In this document: positions 31,848 to 42,690 of the stretch, piece by piece
Layout: the number at the start of each line of letters is the position of its first letter
Numbering within the stretch: the first letter of the stretch is position 1
Origin: Zingiber officinale
Lineage: Eukaryota; Streptophyta; Magnoliopsida; Zingiberales; Zingiberaceae
Direction of reading: 5' to 3'
NCBI RefSeq assembly: GCF_018446385.1
Contig: NC_056000.1
Coordinates: 55,646,722 to 55,710,721, forward strand
DNA: 64,000 nucleotides
Notes under the pieces: model-generated
Databases searched by the model: none
Told to the model about the DNA's origin: nothing
Seen by the model: the letters and a program-made list of their open reading frames with translations, nothing else
Program-made: the position numbers and the translations under genes

Positions 31848-32636
31848 CCTGTCCGAATGCCGAATCAACGGACGCTGGGCACGTGGCGCTTCCGGCTGCT
31901 GGCGTGGATCTTCGACTGGCGGCACAAAGCTCCGGCGAACCTGCACAGAAGTCGGGCCGGGAAGGGATTCCCGGCGGCGACCCTCCGACGCTCAAGTCAG
32001 GCGAAGCTCAAGAGAGAAACTGTGGCTTTAAAACTCGTAGACTGCGTACCTCCGGCGAAGAATGAGGTCCTTTATATAGGGCAGCGAAGAAGTGAGTGTA
32101 CACCTACCGAGGTGTACACGTGCCCATGGCCCATACTCCAGTAAGGACTTGTCAGTGAGCTTCCCTAACCCATACTGCTACAGTCTTAGCATGTCCTCGA
32201 TGGGACAGCGGAATCCCCTGTCATAAGATTTGGAGCATGGCCCACACGTGAAACATACCTACTGTCAGAAAAGGACGTTCTTTGTCCTTTTCCCCTTAGC
32301 TCCAAATTTGTCTTCCGGGCAGAGAGCTCCCTCCACATCCGGCCGGACATATGCGGTGGTTTACTTGGGGAGATCCTCCATCACGTGCTTTATGGGGACT
32401 ATTAGCAGTGTTACCTTATGGCTTTGGCCGAGCGTGAGGTCCGCTCGGCCCACGAGACCTTTCCCACTGAGCGCCGGAACCCTGATTTCGGCAGGGCGCC
32501 TTTAACCATCAGCCGAATATCGTCCGGTCATTCCGTCCGGTCGGACCCGGCCCTCTCCGGATGGACGACTGCCACTGTGACTTCCACGTGGCGTTGACTT
32601 CACAGGGCGGGGTCCCCTGCTCTTACTACCGGATCA
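31844..32636 (-). repeat. GYP-1 3' LTR (793 bp)
   Basis: It is closely matched by 37015-37888. It ends CTACCGGATCA, followed by a pyrimidine-rich tract (minus-strand polypurine tract) at about 32637-32655. Confidence 0.92.
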
Positions 32637-33279
32637 CTTACCTCCCCTTCAAGTCTAGTCGAAGGAGGCGAATAGTCCGACTGACTGGACTAAGAATCTG
32701 GACGAGTGGCTCCTCCGTGTTGGTATCCCCCGCTCGGCCAACCATAGAGGTAGCCTTAAGCGAATCAACAATGGCATTCACCGGATCTCCTCGTGTTCTG
32801 CGTCAATCTTCGACATTAAGGTTGAGCATGCTTTCATTAAATGCTCCGAATGATTGAATGCCACGTGGAGCACTGCCATCGGCGTACGGCGGCGGTGGCA
32901 TGGTGTTTTGATGTGATCGAAGCGATTCGAAATGGACGGCTCGATGCATGCTTTGATTCCCGTGACCTAGATCCAACGGTGGAGGCCGCCCGGCCTTCAC
33001 CCTATAAATTCTTCGTTTCCTTCTCTTCCTCACTTGCCTCTGCGATTTCGACCATTGCCCTCTGCGCTTCGGAGCTCCAGCAATCCTGTTTCTGCTCTCC
33101 GACGCTTTCCGGCGCCTTTTCCTTGATCCCTCTCCCCGCAGCAAGGTTTTATATCTTTCCTTCCTCTTTTCCGGTGTTTCCTCCGCATTTCTTTCTCAGT
33201 TTCGATCCTTGAAACTTCCTTTCGTTTGCTGTTGTTATTCTCCGGCCTTTTTGCCTTTTGACTCCTTCCGATCGGCCCA
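32637..33279. other. GYP-1 region between 3' LTR and antisense gene
   Basis: No gene is recognised. At 32990-33010 a CCTATAAATTCTTCG TATA-like sequence precedes a C/T-rich stretch (33015-33270) leading to the ATG at 33280. This looks like a promoter and leader for the antisense gene rather than retrotransposon coding DNA. Confidence 0.45.
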
Positions 33280-35475
33280 TGGCTAGCTCTTCCCATCCTG
33301 AAGATCAGTCGCTCGGCCCATGGTACACCACCATGCAGTCCCGATTCGAACAGCGGGACTTCGATATTTTATAGACAATTTCCTGAGGATTTCGAAATTC
33401 GCTTAGCTAGTCCTTCCGCTCGGCCTCACAGGCCGCCGCGTGAGGCTTTCAGACCGCTGGTCTTCATTTTCCTGTACACCCTTTCATCATAGATGTCTGT
33501 AATTTTTTCGGTGTGCCGCTCGGCAGTTTAGTACCCAATACCTTCCGTCTCCTCTGCGGTGTTGTCGTTTTGTTCAAGATTCACAACATCCCCCTTCGAC
33601 CGGAGGTCTTCTTCTATTTCTATTACCCCAAGCAAGCCGAGCCGGGCACCTTCATGTTCCAAGCTCGGCCCGGCTTGGTCTTTTTCAACAAACTTCCTAC
33701 TTCCAATAAACATTGGAAGGATTATTTTTTCTACATCCGTATGCCTAATCAGGCAAACTTCCCGACCCAGTGGCAGGTCAGTCTGCCCCCCACTCCCGAG
33801 TTGAAGAAGTTCAAGACCCGACCGGACTACCTCCACGCTGCAAATATACTGGCCGGTCTGCGACTTGACATCAACAAACTTCTCCACGAGGGAGTGATGT
33901 ACATTTTCGGGCTGAGCCCTATACGGACCCCTCTTCCGGCCGGCTTCGGTAAGAACTTTGGTTGGGCATTTGCCTTGATTGCTAACTGATTTCTTTTCCT
34001 TTCTTTGCAGCGGACATCGTTATGGATTCGGTCATGGCCGGTGTTTTGAAGAGGAAGGCGGCCGCTCTGGAAGCCGCGACGGCCAGAGAAATGGAAGCTT
34101 TGGGTATCCAGCTGGTCGGATCCCACGAAGGAGAGAGTGGGACTCAAGCTGAGTCGGCCGCTCAAGCTTCCCAACAAAATGTGGCTAGCGGCGCCACCCC
34201 CTCAAGAGAGCGAACTGCCCCCGAGGAAGGTTCCGCTCGGGAGGAGGAGCAGCCTCTACAAAAGAGGCGTCGAGTGGAGACTCCCCTGCGCTCGGCTACC
34301 TCAGCTGTCCAACCCTCCGAGCGGGACACTGCAACCGCTCGAGGCAAGGCGCCAGTGACTGAAACCATTTCGTCTGACCGGACGCCTTCGGATTGGGACG
34401 AGCCAGCTGCTCCAGTGGAGGCTATTCCAATCAGCACCCTTCCGCCCGCTCGCCATTCCGCCCAGCGCTCGACCATTCATTCCCAGTTTTCTAAGCCGGC
34501 TTCTGATCCCCTTCCGACTGCCGGTCGGACGACCCCCGGTCATGGCCGCACGATTCGGGTCACGCTTCATCTTCCGACTGAAGAGCTGATTCCAGAGGCC
34601 GACCGTCCATCTGCGCCCGAGCACACCATCACCTTGAAAGGGCCCCTAGCTGAGATGTGGGTCGATGCTCGGGCACGCACTACGCTGATACCCCTCGGAA
34701 ACTTGGCCAATAGCCACATGCGGGAGGCCACGGGGGTGAGTTTGCTCTACTATGTTTTGTATGCATTCCTTCCGATCGGCCGCCAATAACTACAATTTTC
34801 TTTTGCCAGAGATGGGTGGAGGAAATTGCGGTTTCCAACCGCTTGGCCTTGGTGGATGAAGAGCTACGGCAACTGAAGGCCGCAGTTGGTCCGTCCGGCC
34901 TTCAGGGCCCTTCCTATTCCGAGCTGCAAAAGGAGCTGAAGAAAGCTCAAACTCTGCTGGCGGCCGAGCAGAAGAAGACAGCCGACCAGGCCCACGCCTT
35001 GGCCGAGTCCGAGCGACAAGTCAAGTCGCTTGACACAAAAATAACCCTGGCCACCACTCGGAAGAATACAGCTATCTCCGATCTGGAGAAGAAGAACGTT
35101 GAGGCTCGGGGCCTGGAGCTGAAGATAAAGGAGTTGACAGAGCAGCTCGACAGGGAGAAGGCGGGCCGCTCGGCCGACGCGGAAAAGCTTAAGAATCTAA
35201 ACGAGTCCCTCACAGGCTCCCAAGCGGCTTTCAAAGAATATCAAGATGCTGAGCCGAGCCGAGTCGCCGCTCTACGATAGAGCTACATCCGATCGCCCGA
35301 ATTCTCGGAGAAAATCTACGAGCGGATGTACTCAGCCTTCGACTTGGCCATGACTGCCACTATGACCTATCTAAAGTCGAAGGGCCTTCTTCCGGAGTCC
35401 ACCAATATTCCGGCCGGCGATCAGGTGGCGCTCCTAGATAACATCCCCAAGACCCTCTACGATTATATCGAGTAA
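33280..35475 (+). pseudogene. GYP-1 antisense gene (putative gypsy-type transposon protein), three exons, lightly damaged
   Basis: It runs opposite to gag. Exon 1 (33280-33948) opens MASSSHPEDQ; a frame disruption at about 33370-33440 precedes FPVHPFIIDVCNFFGVPLGS and the LVPNTFRLLCGVVVLF block, typical of the plant family annotated as putative gypsy-type transposon (Transposase_28). Intron 1 is 33949-34010 (GT...CAG), exon 2 34011-34735 (Ser/Pro/Arg-rich, probably disordered), intron 2 34736-34809. Exon 3 (from 34810) is a long coiled coil with one in-frame TAG at 35278-35280, then SYIRSPEFSEKIYERMYSAF, and stops at 35475. Known in outline: Tat-lineage elements often carry an extra ORF of unknown function. 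The same gene with the same intron positions occurs in GYP-2. Confidence 0.72.
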
Positions 35476-35747
35476 TTTTTGTAATTTAGCCACTCGGCTA
35501 AATATGATCCCTTTTGTACTTAGGCCGCCCGGCCTGAGATTTTATTTTTAATGTAATGCTTTCCTTTTGCGCACTTTATCTTTTTGCACTTTGTCCTTTT
35601 GCTAATTAATATGTGTGTTGCCCGCTCGCCTATTATCACACCTATGGCATTCGAAAGGCATTTTTGTGAAGTACTTGGCAATGCCCTTCTGCTCGGGCAA
35701 ATATTCCGGACGCGTAACATTCCGCTTTGCTAGCAAGGATCGCTCGC
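35476..35747. other. GYP-1 spacer
   Basis: 3' flank of the antisense gene; T-rich at 35480-35620 with TTTTGC words, no coding sequence seen. Confidence 0.4.
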
Positions 35748-35996
35748 TATAAACCCTCCGAGCGGAAGACCGTCGAGCTCCGACGTTAAATATTGAGAGA
35801 CGAGTCGGCGTCTATAAACCCTCCGAGCGGAAGACCGTCGAGCTCCGACGTTAAATATCGAGAGACGAGACGACGTCTATAAACCCTCCGAGCAGAAGAC
35901 CGTCGAGCTCCGACGTTAAATATCGAGAGACGAGCCGACGTCTATAAACCCTCCGAGCGGAAGACCGTCGAGCTCCGACGTTAAATATCGAGGTGG
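35748..35996. repeat. GYP-1 65-bp tandem array
   Basis: Three full units and one partial unit of exactly 65 bp begin at 35748, 35813, 35878 and 35943. Each starts TATAAACCCTCCGAGCGGAA and contains GACCGTCGAGCTCCGACGTT. Neighbouring units differ at a few positions. The gag homology starts immediately after the last unit. Confidence 0.95.
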
Positions 35997-36969
35997 GGCC
36001 TGGCATGGGGGATCGGATTGCTTCGGCCCTTGGTCCTCTGGGCGGTTGATGTGTGGCGTGTGGTTTCCGCTCGGCCGGAGGAGCCCTCTCGGTTGGAGTT
36101 TCTTTTTTCCTAGCCGCTTGTGCCTCTTCCACGTTGATGTATTCGTTCGCCCGGTGCAGCATGTGATCATAATCTCGGGGCGGCTTTCGGATGAGCGATC
36201 GGAAGAAATCCCCATCCACTAGGCCTTGTGTGAAGGCATTCATCATGGTTTCCGAGGTGGCCGTTAGAATGCCCATCGCCACTTGGTTGAACCGCTGGAT
36301 GTAAGCTCGAAGCGATTCACGAGCTTCTTGCTTGATGGCGAACAGGCTCACGCTCGTTTTTTGATAGCGCCGACTGCTTGCAAAATGATGGAGGAAGGCC
36401 GTTCGGAAGTCCTTGAAGCTTGTGATGGATCCGTCCGGCAGCCTCCGGAACCACCGTTGAGCCGATCCCGAGAGAGTGGTAAGAAAAACTCGGCACTTTA
36501 CTCCATCTGTGTATTGATGGAGAGTGGCTGTGTTATCGAACTTACCCAGATGATCATCCGGGTCGGTTGTCCCATTGTACTCGCCGATCGTCGGAGGCAC
36601 GTAGTGCTTGGGCAGAGGGTCTTGTAAAATAGCCTCCGAAAATTGGCGATTGATCCGCTCAGGAGATGCGTCCGCTCGGGGGGCTTTCCCTTTTCTGTTG
36701 TCTCGTCTTGGCATTTCATCCGAAGATGATCCCCGCTCTCGATTAGTTGCTAAGGCTTCAGGAGGAGTGCGGAAGAGAGCCCGATGGAATGGCACTGTCG
36801 CTGGTGGGGCTTCCACTCGGCCACCCGATGCAGACGTGGCTTGCTGCTCTGGCCGCTCGGCTGTTGCCTTCTGTTTTTGCTCCACAAGCTTAGCGGCCCT
36901 TATCTCGATCAGAGCGTCGAGTTCCTCGTTCGAAAGCGTCACCATGTGTTGTCGTCCAGCCTCGTCCAT
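35997..36969 (-). pseudogene. GYP-1 gag (Tat-like), truncated at its C-terminus
   Basis: From the ATG at 36969 the minus strand is open and reads MDEAGRQHMVTLSNEELDAL. Later come LQDPLPKHYVPPTIGEYNGT, LTTLSGSAQRWFRRLPDGSI, HHFASSRRYQKTSVSLFAIK and MLHRANEYINVEEAQAARKK, the retrotransposon gag domain. The basic/proline-rich tail ends abruptly where the 65-bp array begins (35996); the formal ORF continues through repeats to 35851. No CCHC knuckle or protease follows, so the C-terminal gag and all pol were deleted. The N-terminal part has no stop or frameshift, so a truncated Gag could still be made. Confidence 0.85.
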
Positions 36970-36992
36970 TGTTCCCGTTCGAATGAAGGAGC

Positions 36993-37011
36993 GTTCCCAC
37001 AGACGGCGCCA
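36993..37011 (-). other. GYP-1 primer-binding site
   Basis: Minus-strand TGGCGCCGTCTGTGGGAAC lies three bases after the 5' LTR end, the form seen in Tat-lineage elements. Decayed versions occur in GYP-0 (1815-1833) and GYP-2 (58859-58877). Confidence 0.85.
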
Positions 37012-37014
37012 AAT

Positions 37015-37888
37015 TGATCCTGTCCGAATGCCGAATCAACGGATGCTGGACACGTGGCGCTTCCGGCTGCTGGCGTGGATCTTCGACTGGCGGCACAAAG
37101 CTCCGGCGAACCTGCACAGAAGTCGGGCCGGGAAGGGATTCCCGGCGGCGACCCTCCGACGCTCAAGTCAGGCGAAGCTCAAGAGAGAAACTGTGGCTTT
37201 AAAACTCGTAGACTGCGTACCTCCGGCGAAGAATGAGGTCCTTTATATAGGGCAGCGAAGAAGTGAGTGTACACCTACCGAGGTGTACACGTGCCCATGG
37301 CCCATACTCCAGTAAGGACTTGTCAGTGAGCTTCCCTAACCCATACTGCTACAGTCTTAGCATGTCCTCGATGGGACAGCGGAATCCCCTGTCATAAGAT
37401 TTGGAGCATGGCCCACACGTGAAACATACCTGCTGTCAGAAAAGGACGTTCTTTGTCCTTTTCCCTTTAGCTCCAAATCTGTCTTCCGGGCGGACAGCTC
37501 CCTCCACATCCGGCCGGACATATGCGGTGGTTTACTTGGGGAGATCCTCCATCACGTGCTTTATGGGGACTATTAGCAGTGTTACCTTATGGCTTTGGCC
37601 GAGCGTGAGGTTCGCTCGGCCCACGAGACCTTTCCCACTGAGCGCCGGAACCCTGATTTCGGCAGGGCGCCTTTAACCATCAGCCGAATATCGTCCGGTC
37701 ATTCCGCCCGATCGGACCCCTCCCTCTCCGGGCGTTCGACTCCATCGGCCGGCCGGACGTCCGGTCGGACCCTGCCCTCTCCGGCCGTCCGGTCGGACCC
37801 GGCCCTCTCCGGATGGACGACTGCCACTGTGACTTCCACGTGGTGTTGACTTCACAGGGCGGGGTCCCCTGCTCTTACTACCGGATCA
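37015..37888 (-). repeat. GYP-1 5' LTR (874 bp)
   Basis: It matches 31844-32636 with an extra 81 bp around 37720-37800, made of CGGTCGGACCC-CCCTCTCCGG words, a local tandem expansion or its loss from the other copy. Confidence 0.92.
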
Positions 37889-37905
37889 ATATATATATAT
37901 ATATA

Positions 37906-38895
37906 TTATTTTGATCAATTTAAGTCCATATTGTAATTTTATCCAAAACTACTATATTGACTTAGTAGCACAATCAATCATGCACTCTAAATCTTTATCT
38001 TTTTACATTAATCATAAATGAATTTATTAGATACATTCAAGATACGATACCATGATATATATTATTTATATCAATTATATTAATTTAGTAGATGAAACAT
38101 ATGAATGAATAAATATTAAATTTAAATCGTGAAAAGATTTAGGCTCAGTGGAGTAAAAGACGGAATATATAAAATTTAAATTTAATAATATTAGATATAA
38201 TAAGATAACTATTGATATATAAGATGGCAAGTTGTATGTAACTAAGAGTTTAAGTAATTATATTATTTTTATAAAAAGATTGAGGGATTAAAAGGTATCT
38301 TACATAAAATATAAGCAGTAAGTTGAAATAGAAGAGTGAAGTAACTCTAAAACAGAGAAGTTCTAAAAAGTAGGGGTTAGACCTATTGTATTATATCAGC
38401 TAGTAGGGGTTAGACCTATTGTATTATATCAAGCTGAATGTCAGATTATAACTCAAATACATAAGTAAAAGGCGAGAGTTGTAAAGATAGAATATTAAGA
38501 TGGATATGCATGATAGATAGGATAAAAATAAAAATATTAGAAAAAAAATTCAGGTTGCATCTCTTGACGAAAAATATATTTAATATAGTACGGATATATA
38601 TTTAGACGATCAATAAATATTGTAATTATATAATGTGAAATTATGATAAATATATACATCAACGAGGAAAAGGAATACGATAAAAGATTTAATTGACAAT
38701 AATAAAATAAGATAAATATTTTTAGATATAGATGATGATATAGTAAGGGATAAAAGTAATAACATAGAATAATTTATATAACTCATCTCACCTAGTATGA
38801 TAAAACTTAGTTGTTATTATTTGTTGAAATAGTGAGATAGATTTTGATATTCTATAATGGTGGTTCAAGAAGTCTTAAAAATTTTCCATCCTCTT
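37906..38895. other. AT-rich stretch between GYP-1 and GYP-2
   Basis: No gene is seen. A perfect short tandem duplication (about 33 bp, TAGGGGTTAGACCTATTGTA unit) lies at 38368-38435. Confidence 0.5.
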
Positions 38896-39753
38896 TGATC
38901 CTATCAAAAAATGGTGATGGCTGCAAATTGGAGATGTGATAGGAAAGTTGACGAAATGAAAACTCCACGTAAGTCTGCAACACAAAGTCGTTAGTGCAGG
39001 GCCGGGAAAGGGTTCCCAGCAATGGTCCTTTAACGCTCAAATCAGTTCCCGACGAGTAGAAAAAATGGAGAACTGCAGCAAGAGCGTGTAGAAAAATGAA
39101 GTTGTGCATGCCTCCGCCTGTAGATGGGAACCCCCTTTTATAGGGTCACTATAGTGTTCGTGCACGCATCTAAAGGCATAGGTACGTTTTCCTAGGTATC
39201 CTAAAAAAGACAAGTCCAAAAGTATTTCTGACATCATTCCTTAAGTAGTCATGCAATTCTTTGATGTGATAGTCTGGGAGCTTCTAAAGTATGATTTGTT
39301 TGCTGGACATGTTTTACTGTCAACGAGCACAAACTCCCAAAAAGATATGCTAAGATAGTCAACAGGTTCATACGCGACCGACTGACCACTACTCGGCCTG
39401 ATAGTCCTCGTCTGGGCGTACTACCATGAGCTATTGTTCCACTTTCCATTCGATTGTGTTGTTGTCAAAGGGCTGCTCTTCGTTCGACCGGCCACACCTT
39501 CCTTTCGAGGGTTTTGGTCCGGTAGAGTTGCTGCTCAACTATGGGCCATAATCGTGGATTTTCCCTGAGCAGCCAGTCGGACACGGTTTGGGCTGACGAG
39601 TGGTCATTCCCGGCCGGCTAAAAGACATGCCGCTCGGTTCAATTGGCTTGCTTCCTAGGCCGGGGCCTTTGACTGCTCTGACTTTCACCTCCATGTCCAT
39701 TGCTTTTCTTCTACTTGGACCCACTGGTGGGACCCCCTTTCATCACCATATCA
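38896..39753 (-). repeat. GYP-2 3' LTR (858 bp)
   Basis: TGATCCTATC to CACCATATCA. It matches 58880-59700 along its length (GGAAAGTTGACGAAATGAA, GCAACACAAAGTCGTTAGTG blocks), diverged by many substitutions. Confidence 0.85.
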
Positions 39754-39859
39754 CAAGTCTTCCTCTCAAGTCTAATCGAAGGAGGTTGTAAGTTCGATTG
39801 ACTGGACGATTCGTATATTCAGGAGCTCTTTTCTTCTCGTCTAGTGTTCTACGGTTTAT

Positions 39860-40015
39860 AGTCGTCGTTCGACTGTCGTTGAAGACCCCAAATGGTTTTA
39901 TAGCTATCATTCGACTGTCGATGAAGATTGCAAATGATTTTATAGCTGCCGTTCGACTGTCAATGAAGACCGCAAATGGTTTTACAGCCGTCGTTCAACT
40001 GGGTTATGTCCCATA
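39860..40015. repeat. 42-bp tandem repeats in GYP-2
   Basis: Four copies with a 42-bp period, each containing TTCGACTGTCGATGAAGA and AAATGGTTTTA. Not found in GYP-1. Confidence 0.85.
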
Positions 40016-40485
40016 CTTAGCCAATTTTCTAACTCTCTGTTGATCTCTGCCTTGACCATAACGTCTGCTAATGTCACCCTAATTTCTTAAAAATTGTTCA
40101 GATCTTCGTCCATTAATGCAAAGCACATTCGTCCATGCCCTATAATCATGCTTTCTCCCTCATTATTAATATTACCTATAACCAAATGCCACATGTCGCC
40201 TATGCATGCCACCTCATGAGTGATGTGACAAATGACTGTTTGAGTTTTATGTGATGACTGCCTTTTTAAATTTAACAGCTATGATGAATCTCTGTTTTCC
40301 AAATCCCTAGATTGAATGGCTCAGAACAGCCGCTCTCTAAGTTTTTAAGCCCTCATCATTTTCTTTTGCCCTATCGTCTTCCTCGTGCTCACCATCATCT
40401 TCTCTTCTTCTCCGACGATGATTTTCTTTTGCAATAAGCTCCCTCTTCTCATTGAATCCTTGTCTTCCTTCCCTGTCTTTGCTCT

Positions 40486-42690
40486 ATGGCTAAATCTCCT
40501 CATCCTTCCCCGGTTGTCCCTGGGCTCTGGTATACCTCCACCGAATCTAATTCAACAGCGACAAGGTCGGCCATATTCAATTAACATATCATTTTCCCGA
40601 GAGTTATAAGATTGTCATCCCATTTGCCTACGACCATCCTTATACACCTCCCGATGGCTTTCTACCTTTTTTTAAGGATCAATTTCTAGTCGGCCTGTGA
40701 CTTCCCATTCACCCCATTTTCTCCAAAGTTTATAAATATTTTCATATTTCTTTGTATCAATTAGTTCTCAACTCCTTTAAGCTGCTGTGCGGGGTAGTCA
40801 TACTATTCTGCCTGCACAACATTCCTTTGATACCCCTTGTGTTTTATTATTTCTACTACCCCAAACTATTTGACACCTTTCTATTTTAAGCCCGAGTGGG
40901 CGCAGTCTACTTCGATAAAATGTCTTCCTCAAATAAGTACTAGAGGGAGCATTACTTCTACGTCTGTCTCCCCGTTCAACCCAAATTCCCAACCGACTAG
41001 AAGATAGAGCTGGCGAAGTCTCCTTCGGTCGACCGATATCGAGGTTGTTAGAACTATCTCCAAGTAGTCTTGAGCCTAGCCAGTCATAAATATCACATGC
41101 ACCAGCTGTTATTGAGGGGATCCTGTATGTGTTTAGACTATGCCCTATTCCAACGCGGTTGCCCCTCCCCCTATGTATGCCCTTTTTCTTCCTGTCATCC
41201 TTGAATCTAACTGATTTCTCATTCTTTCTTGTAGTCGATCATGTTCAGCGCACACCTGAGCGGCAAGAGCAAGCTTGCCGATGCGAAAATCAAAGGCGTC
41301 ACTAAGCTAGAGATTCGATGCTTATTGCCGGTAGAGCACTTAGAAGAGCCGACCGACGAAGCGAGGCGGGAGTAATGTGGCAGCTAGTGACGCTGTGGCC
41401 ACCAGTGGTGAGCTACCACCCGAGCGACAATCTATGGTGTTGATTGTGATGCCCTTGAAGTCGGCCACTTCTGGTGAGCCGCTAATCCGACACCGCAAGA
41501 GGCACCAAGTGGAGGCTTCTTCTCGCTCGGAAAGTTCGACCCTACAACCCTCTGCTCCTTTAACTTCTCGCATTCCCTCTGAACGGGGTGAAGCATCATC
41601 CTCAGCAGTTCCTGAGAGAGCAGCTTCCCTTCCTACGCCTCCATCCTCCGATCAGACACCTTCCTGACACCTCCGCCCACCAGCCTGGTCAGCCAAATAT
41701 CCATAATTCGCTCCTCCCCTGTATCCAAGTCTAAAGGCTCGACCACTTCAGAGCCATTAGCCCTGAGCGGCCGACGAAACATCAAGGTCATTCTTTGCCT
41801 TCCCACTAACGAGTGGCATCACTCGGAGGGTGTCGAGCCGCGCTTCCCTCGCCACCAAATAACCATTCAAGGTCCCCTTGCCCAAACATGGGTAGATGCC
41901 TGGGTAAGAGCAACAACCTTCCACCCGGGGAGCTAGGTGACGACTTTACTCAGAAATCCATTAGGGTAAATTTTAACTAAGTCTTTTCTCTACGTTCCCC
42001 GATCAGTAATTATTACCTATTCTATCTTGCAGTTTTGGGTGGAGAGCTTGGCACTCTACCAACGGTTGATATTTTTGGAGTATGAGAACCAACAACTACG
42101 AGTCATGTCCAACCAAGCCTACACCTCATAGGCTCGGGTTGAGTAGCCCACCAGAAAGGTTGTCCAACTGAAGAAAGACTTGGAGCGGAGCTCCGAGCAG
42201 CTATTGAGCTCCGAACGGGCTCTCAACATGGAGAAGAACAAGAATCATTAGCATACCCTCCAACTCGATCGGCTAACCAAGCAGGCTCATAACTTTGAGT
42301 TGAATATAAATTCTGCCAACACCGAGAAACTCCGAGCCATCGAAGACCTTGACATCAAAAATAGAAAGACTTGAGTTTTGGCTCAAAATCTTAAGGAGGC
42401 AGAAGCTGCTTTGGAGACCGAGCAGGTTAGCCAAACGATCGAGCAGGCAGAGAGCAAGGTCCAACTTGATGAGAAAGATGCTAAGTTGGCTACTTTAAGG
42501 GCTGAATTGGAGGCGTCTCGGGCGACTTTCAACATGTACCAAGAGGAGGAACCTGACCAGTTAGAATCTTTTAGAGTAAATTATCTCCGCTCTGACACTT
42601 TCAACGAAATGATTATTGACCGAACTCTCTGCCTTTTTAACTACCACATCGATGACACTCTTTGACAGCTGAAGGACGGTGGCTAACTCT
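40486..42690 (+). pseudogene. GYP-2 antisense gene (putative gypsy-type transposon protein), decayed
   Basis: It runs opposite to gag and pol. It opens MAKSPHPSPVVPGLWYTSTE, like MASSSHPEDQSLGPWYTTMQ of GYP-1, and then has many stops. Intron 1 is at 41175-41234 and intron 2 at 41937-42032, both with GT...AG ends at the positions used in GYP-1. Exon 2 (PERAASLPTPPSSDQTPS region) is Ser/Pro-rich. Exon 3 opens FWVESLALYQRLIFLEYENQ and continues as a coiled coil to NYLRSDTFNEMIIDR, matching SYIRSPEFSEKIYER of GYP-1. Homology ends near 42690, before the LTR insertion at 42840. Confidence 0.7.

Larger units (their letters stand above)
31844..37888 (-). mobile_element. GYP-1: non-autonomous Tat-like Ty3/gypsy element
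   Basis: LTRs at 31844-32636 and 37015-37888 start TGATCC and end GGATCA on both sides. The flanks are ATATA (31839-31843 and 37889-37893) within the split microsatellite. The LTRs differ by about a dozen substitutions plus an 81-bp indel, so the element is fairly young. Minus-strand order: 5' LTR, primer-binding site TGGCGCCGTCTGTGGGAAC, gag (36969 to about 35997), a 65-bp tandem array, an antisense spliced gene (33280-35475 on +), 3' LTR. Protease, reverse transcriptase, RNase H and integrase are absent. GYP-2 shows the fuller organisation of the same type. Confidence 0.92.

Noticed and set aside
31738-32144. Several overlapping ORFs at the left GYP-1 LTR, repeated at 37014-37315
   Set aside because: They read through an (AT)n run or LTR sequence in three frames on both strands; they occur twice only because the LTR does.
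35748-35996. Regular 65-bp repeats considered as a CRISPR-like array
   Set aside because: Units are contiguous with no unique spacers, in a plant retrotransposon; an ordinary tandem array.
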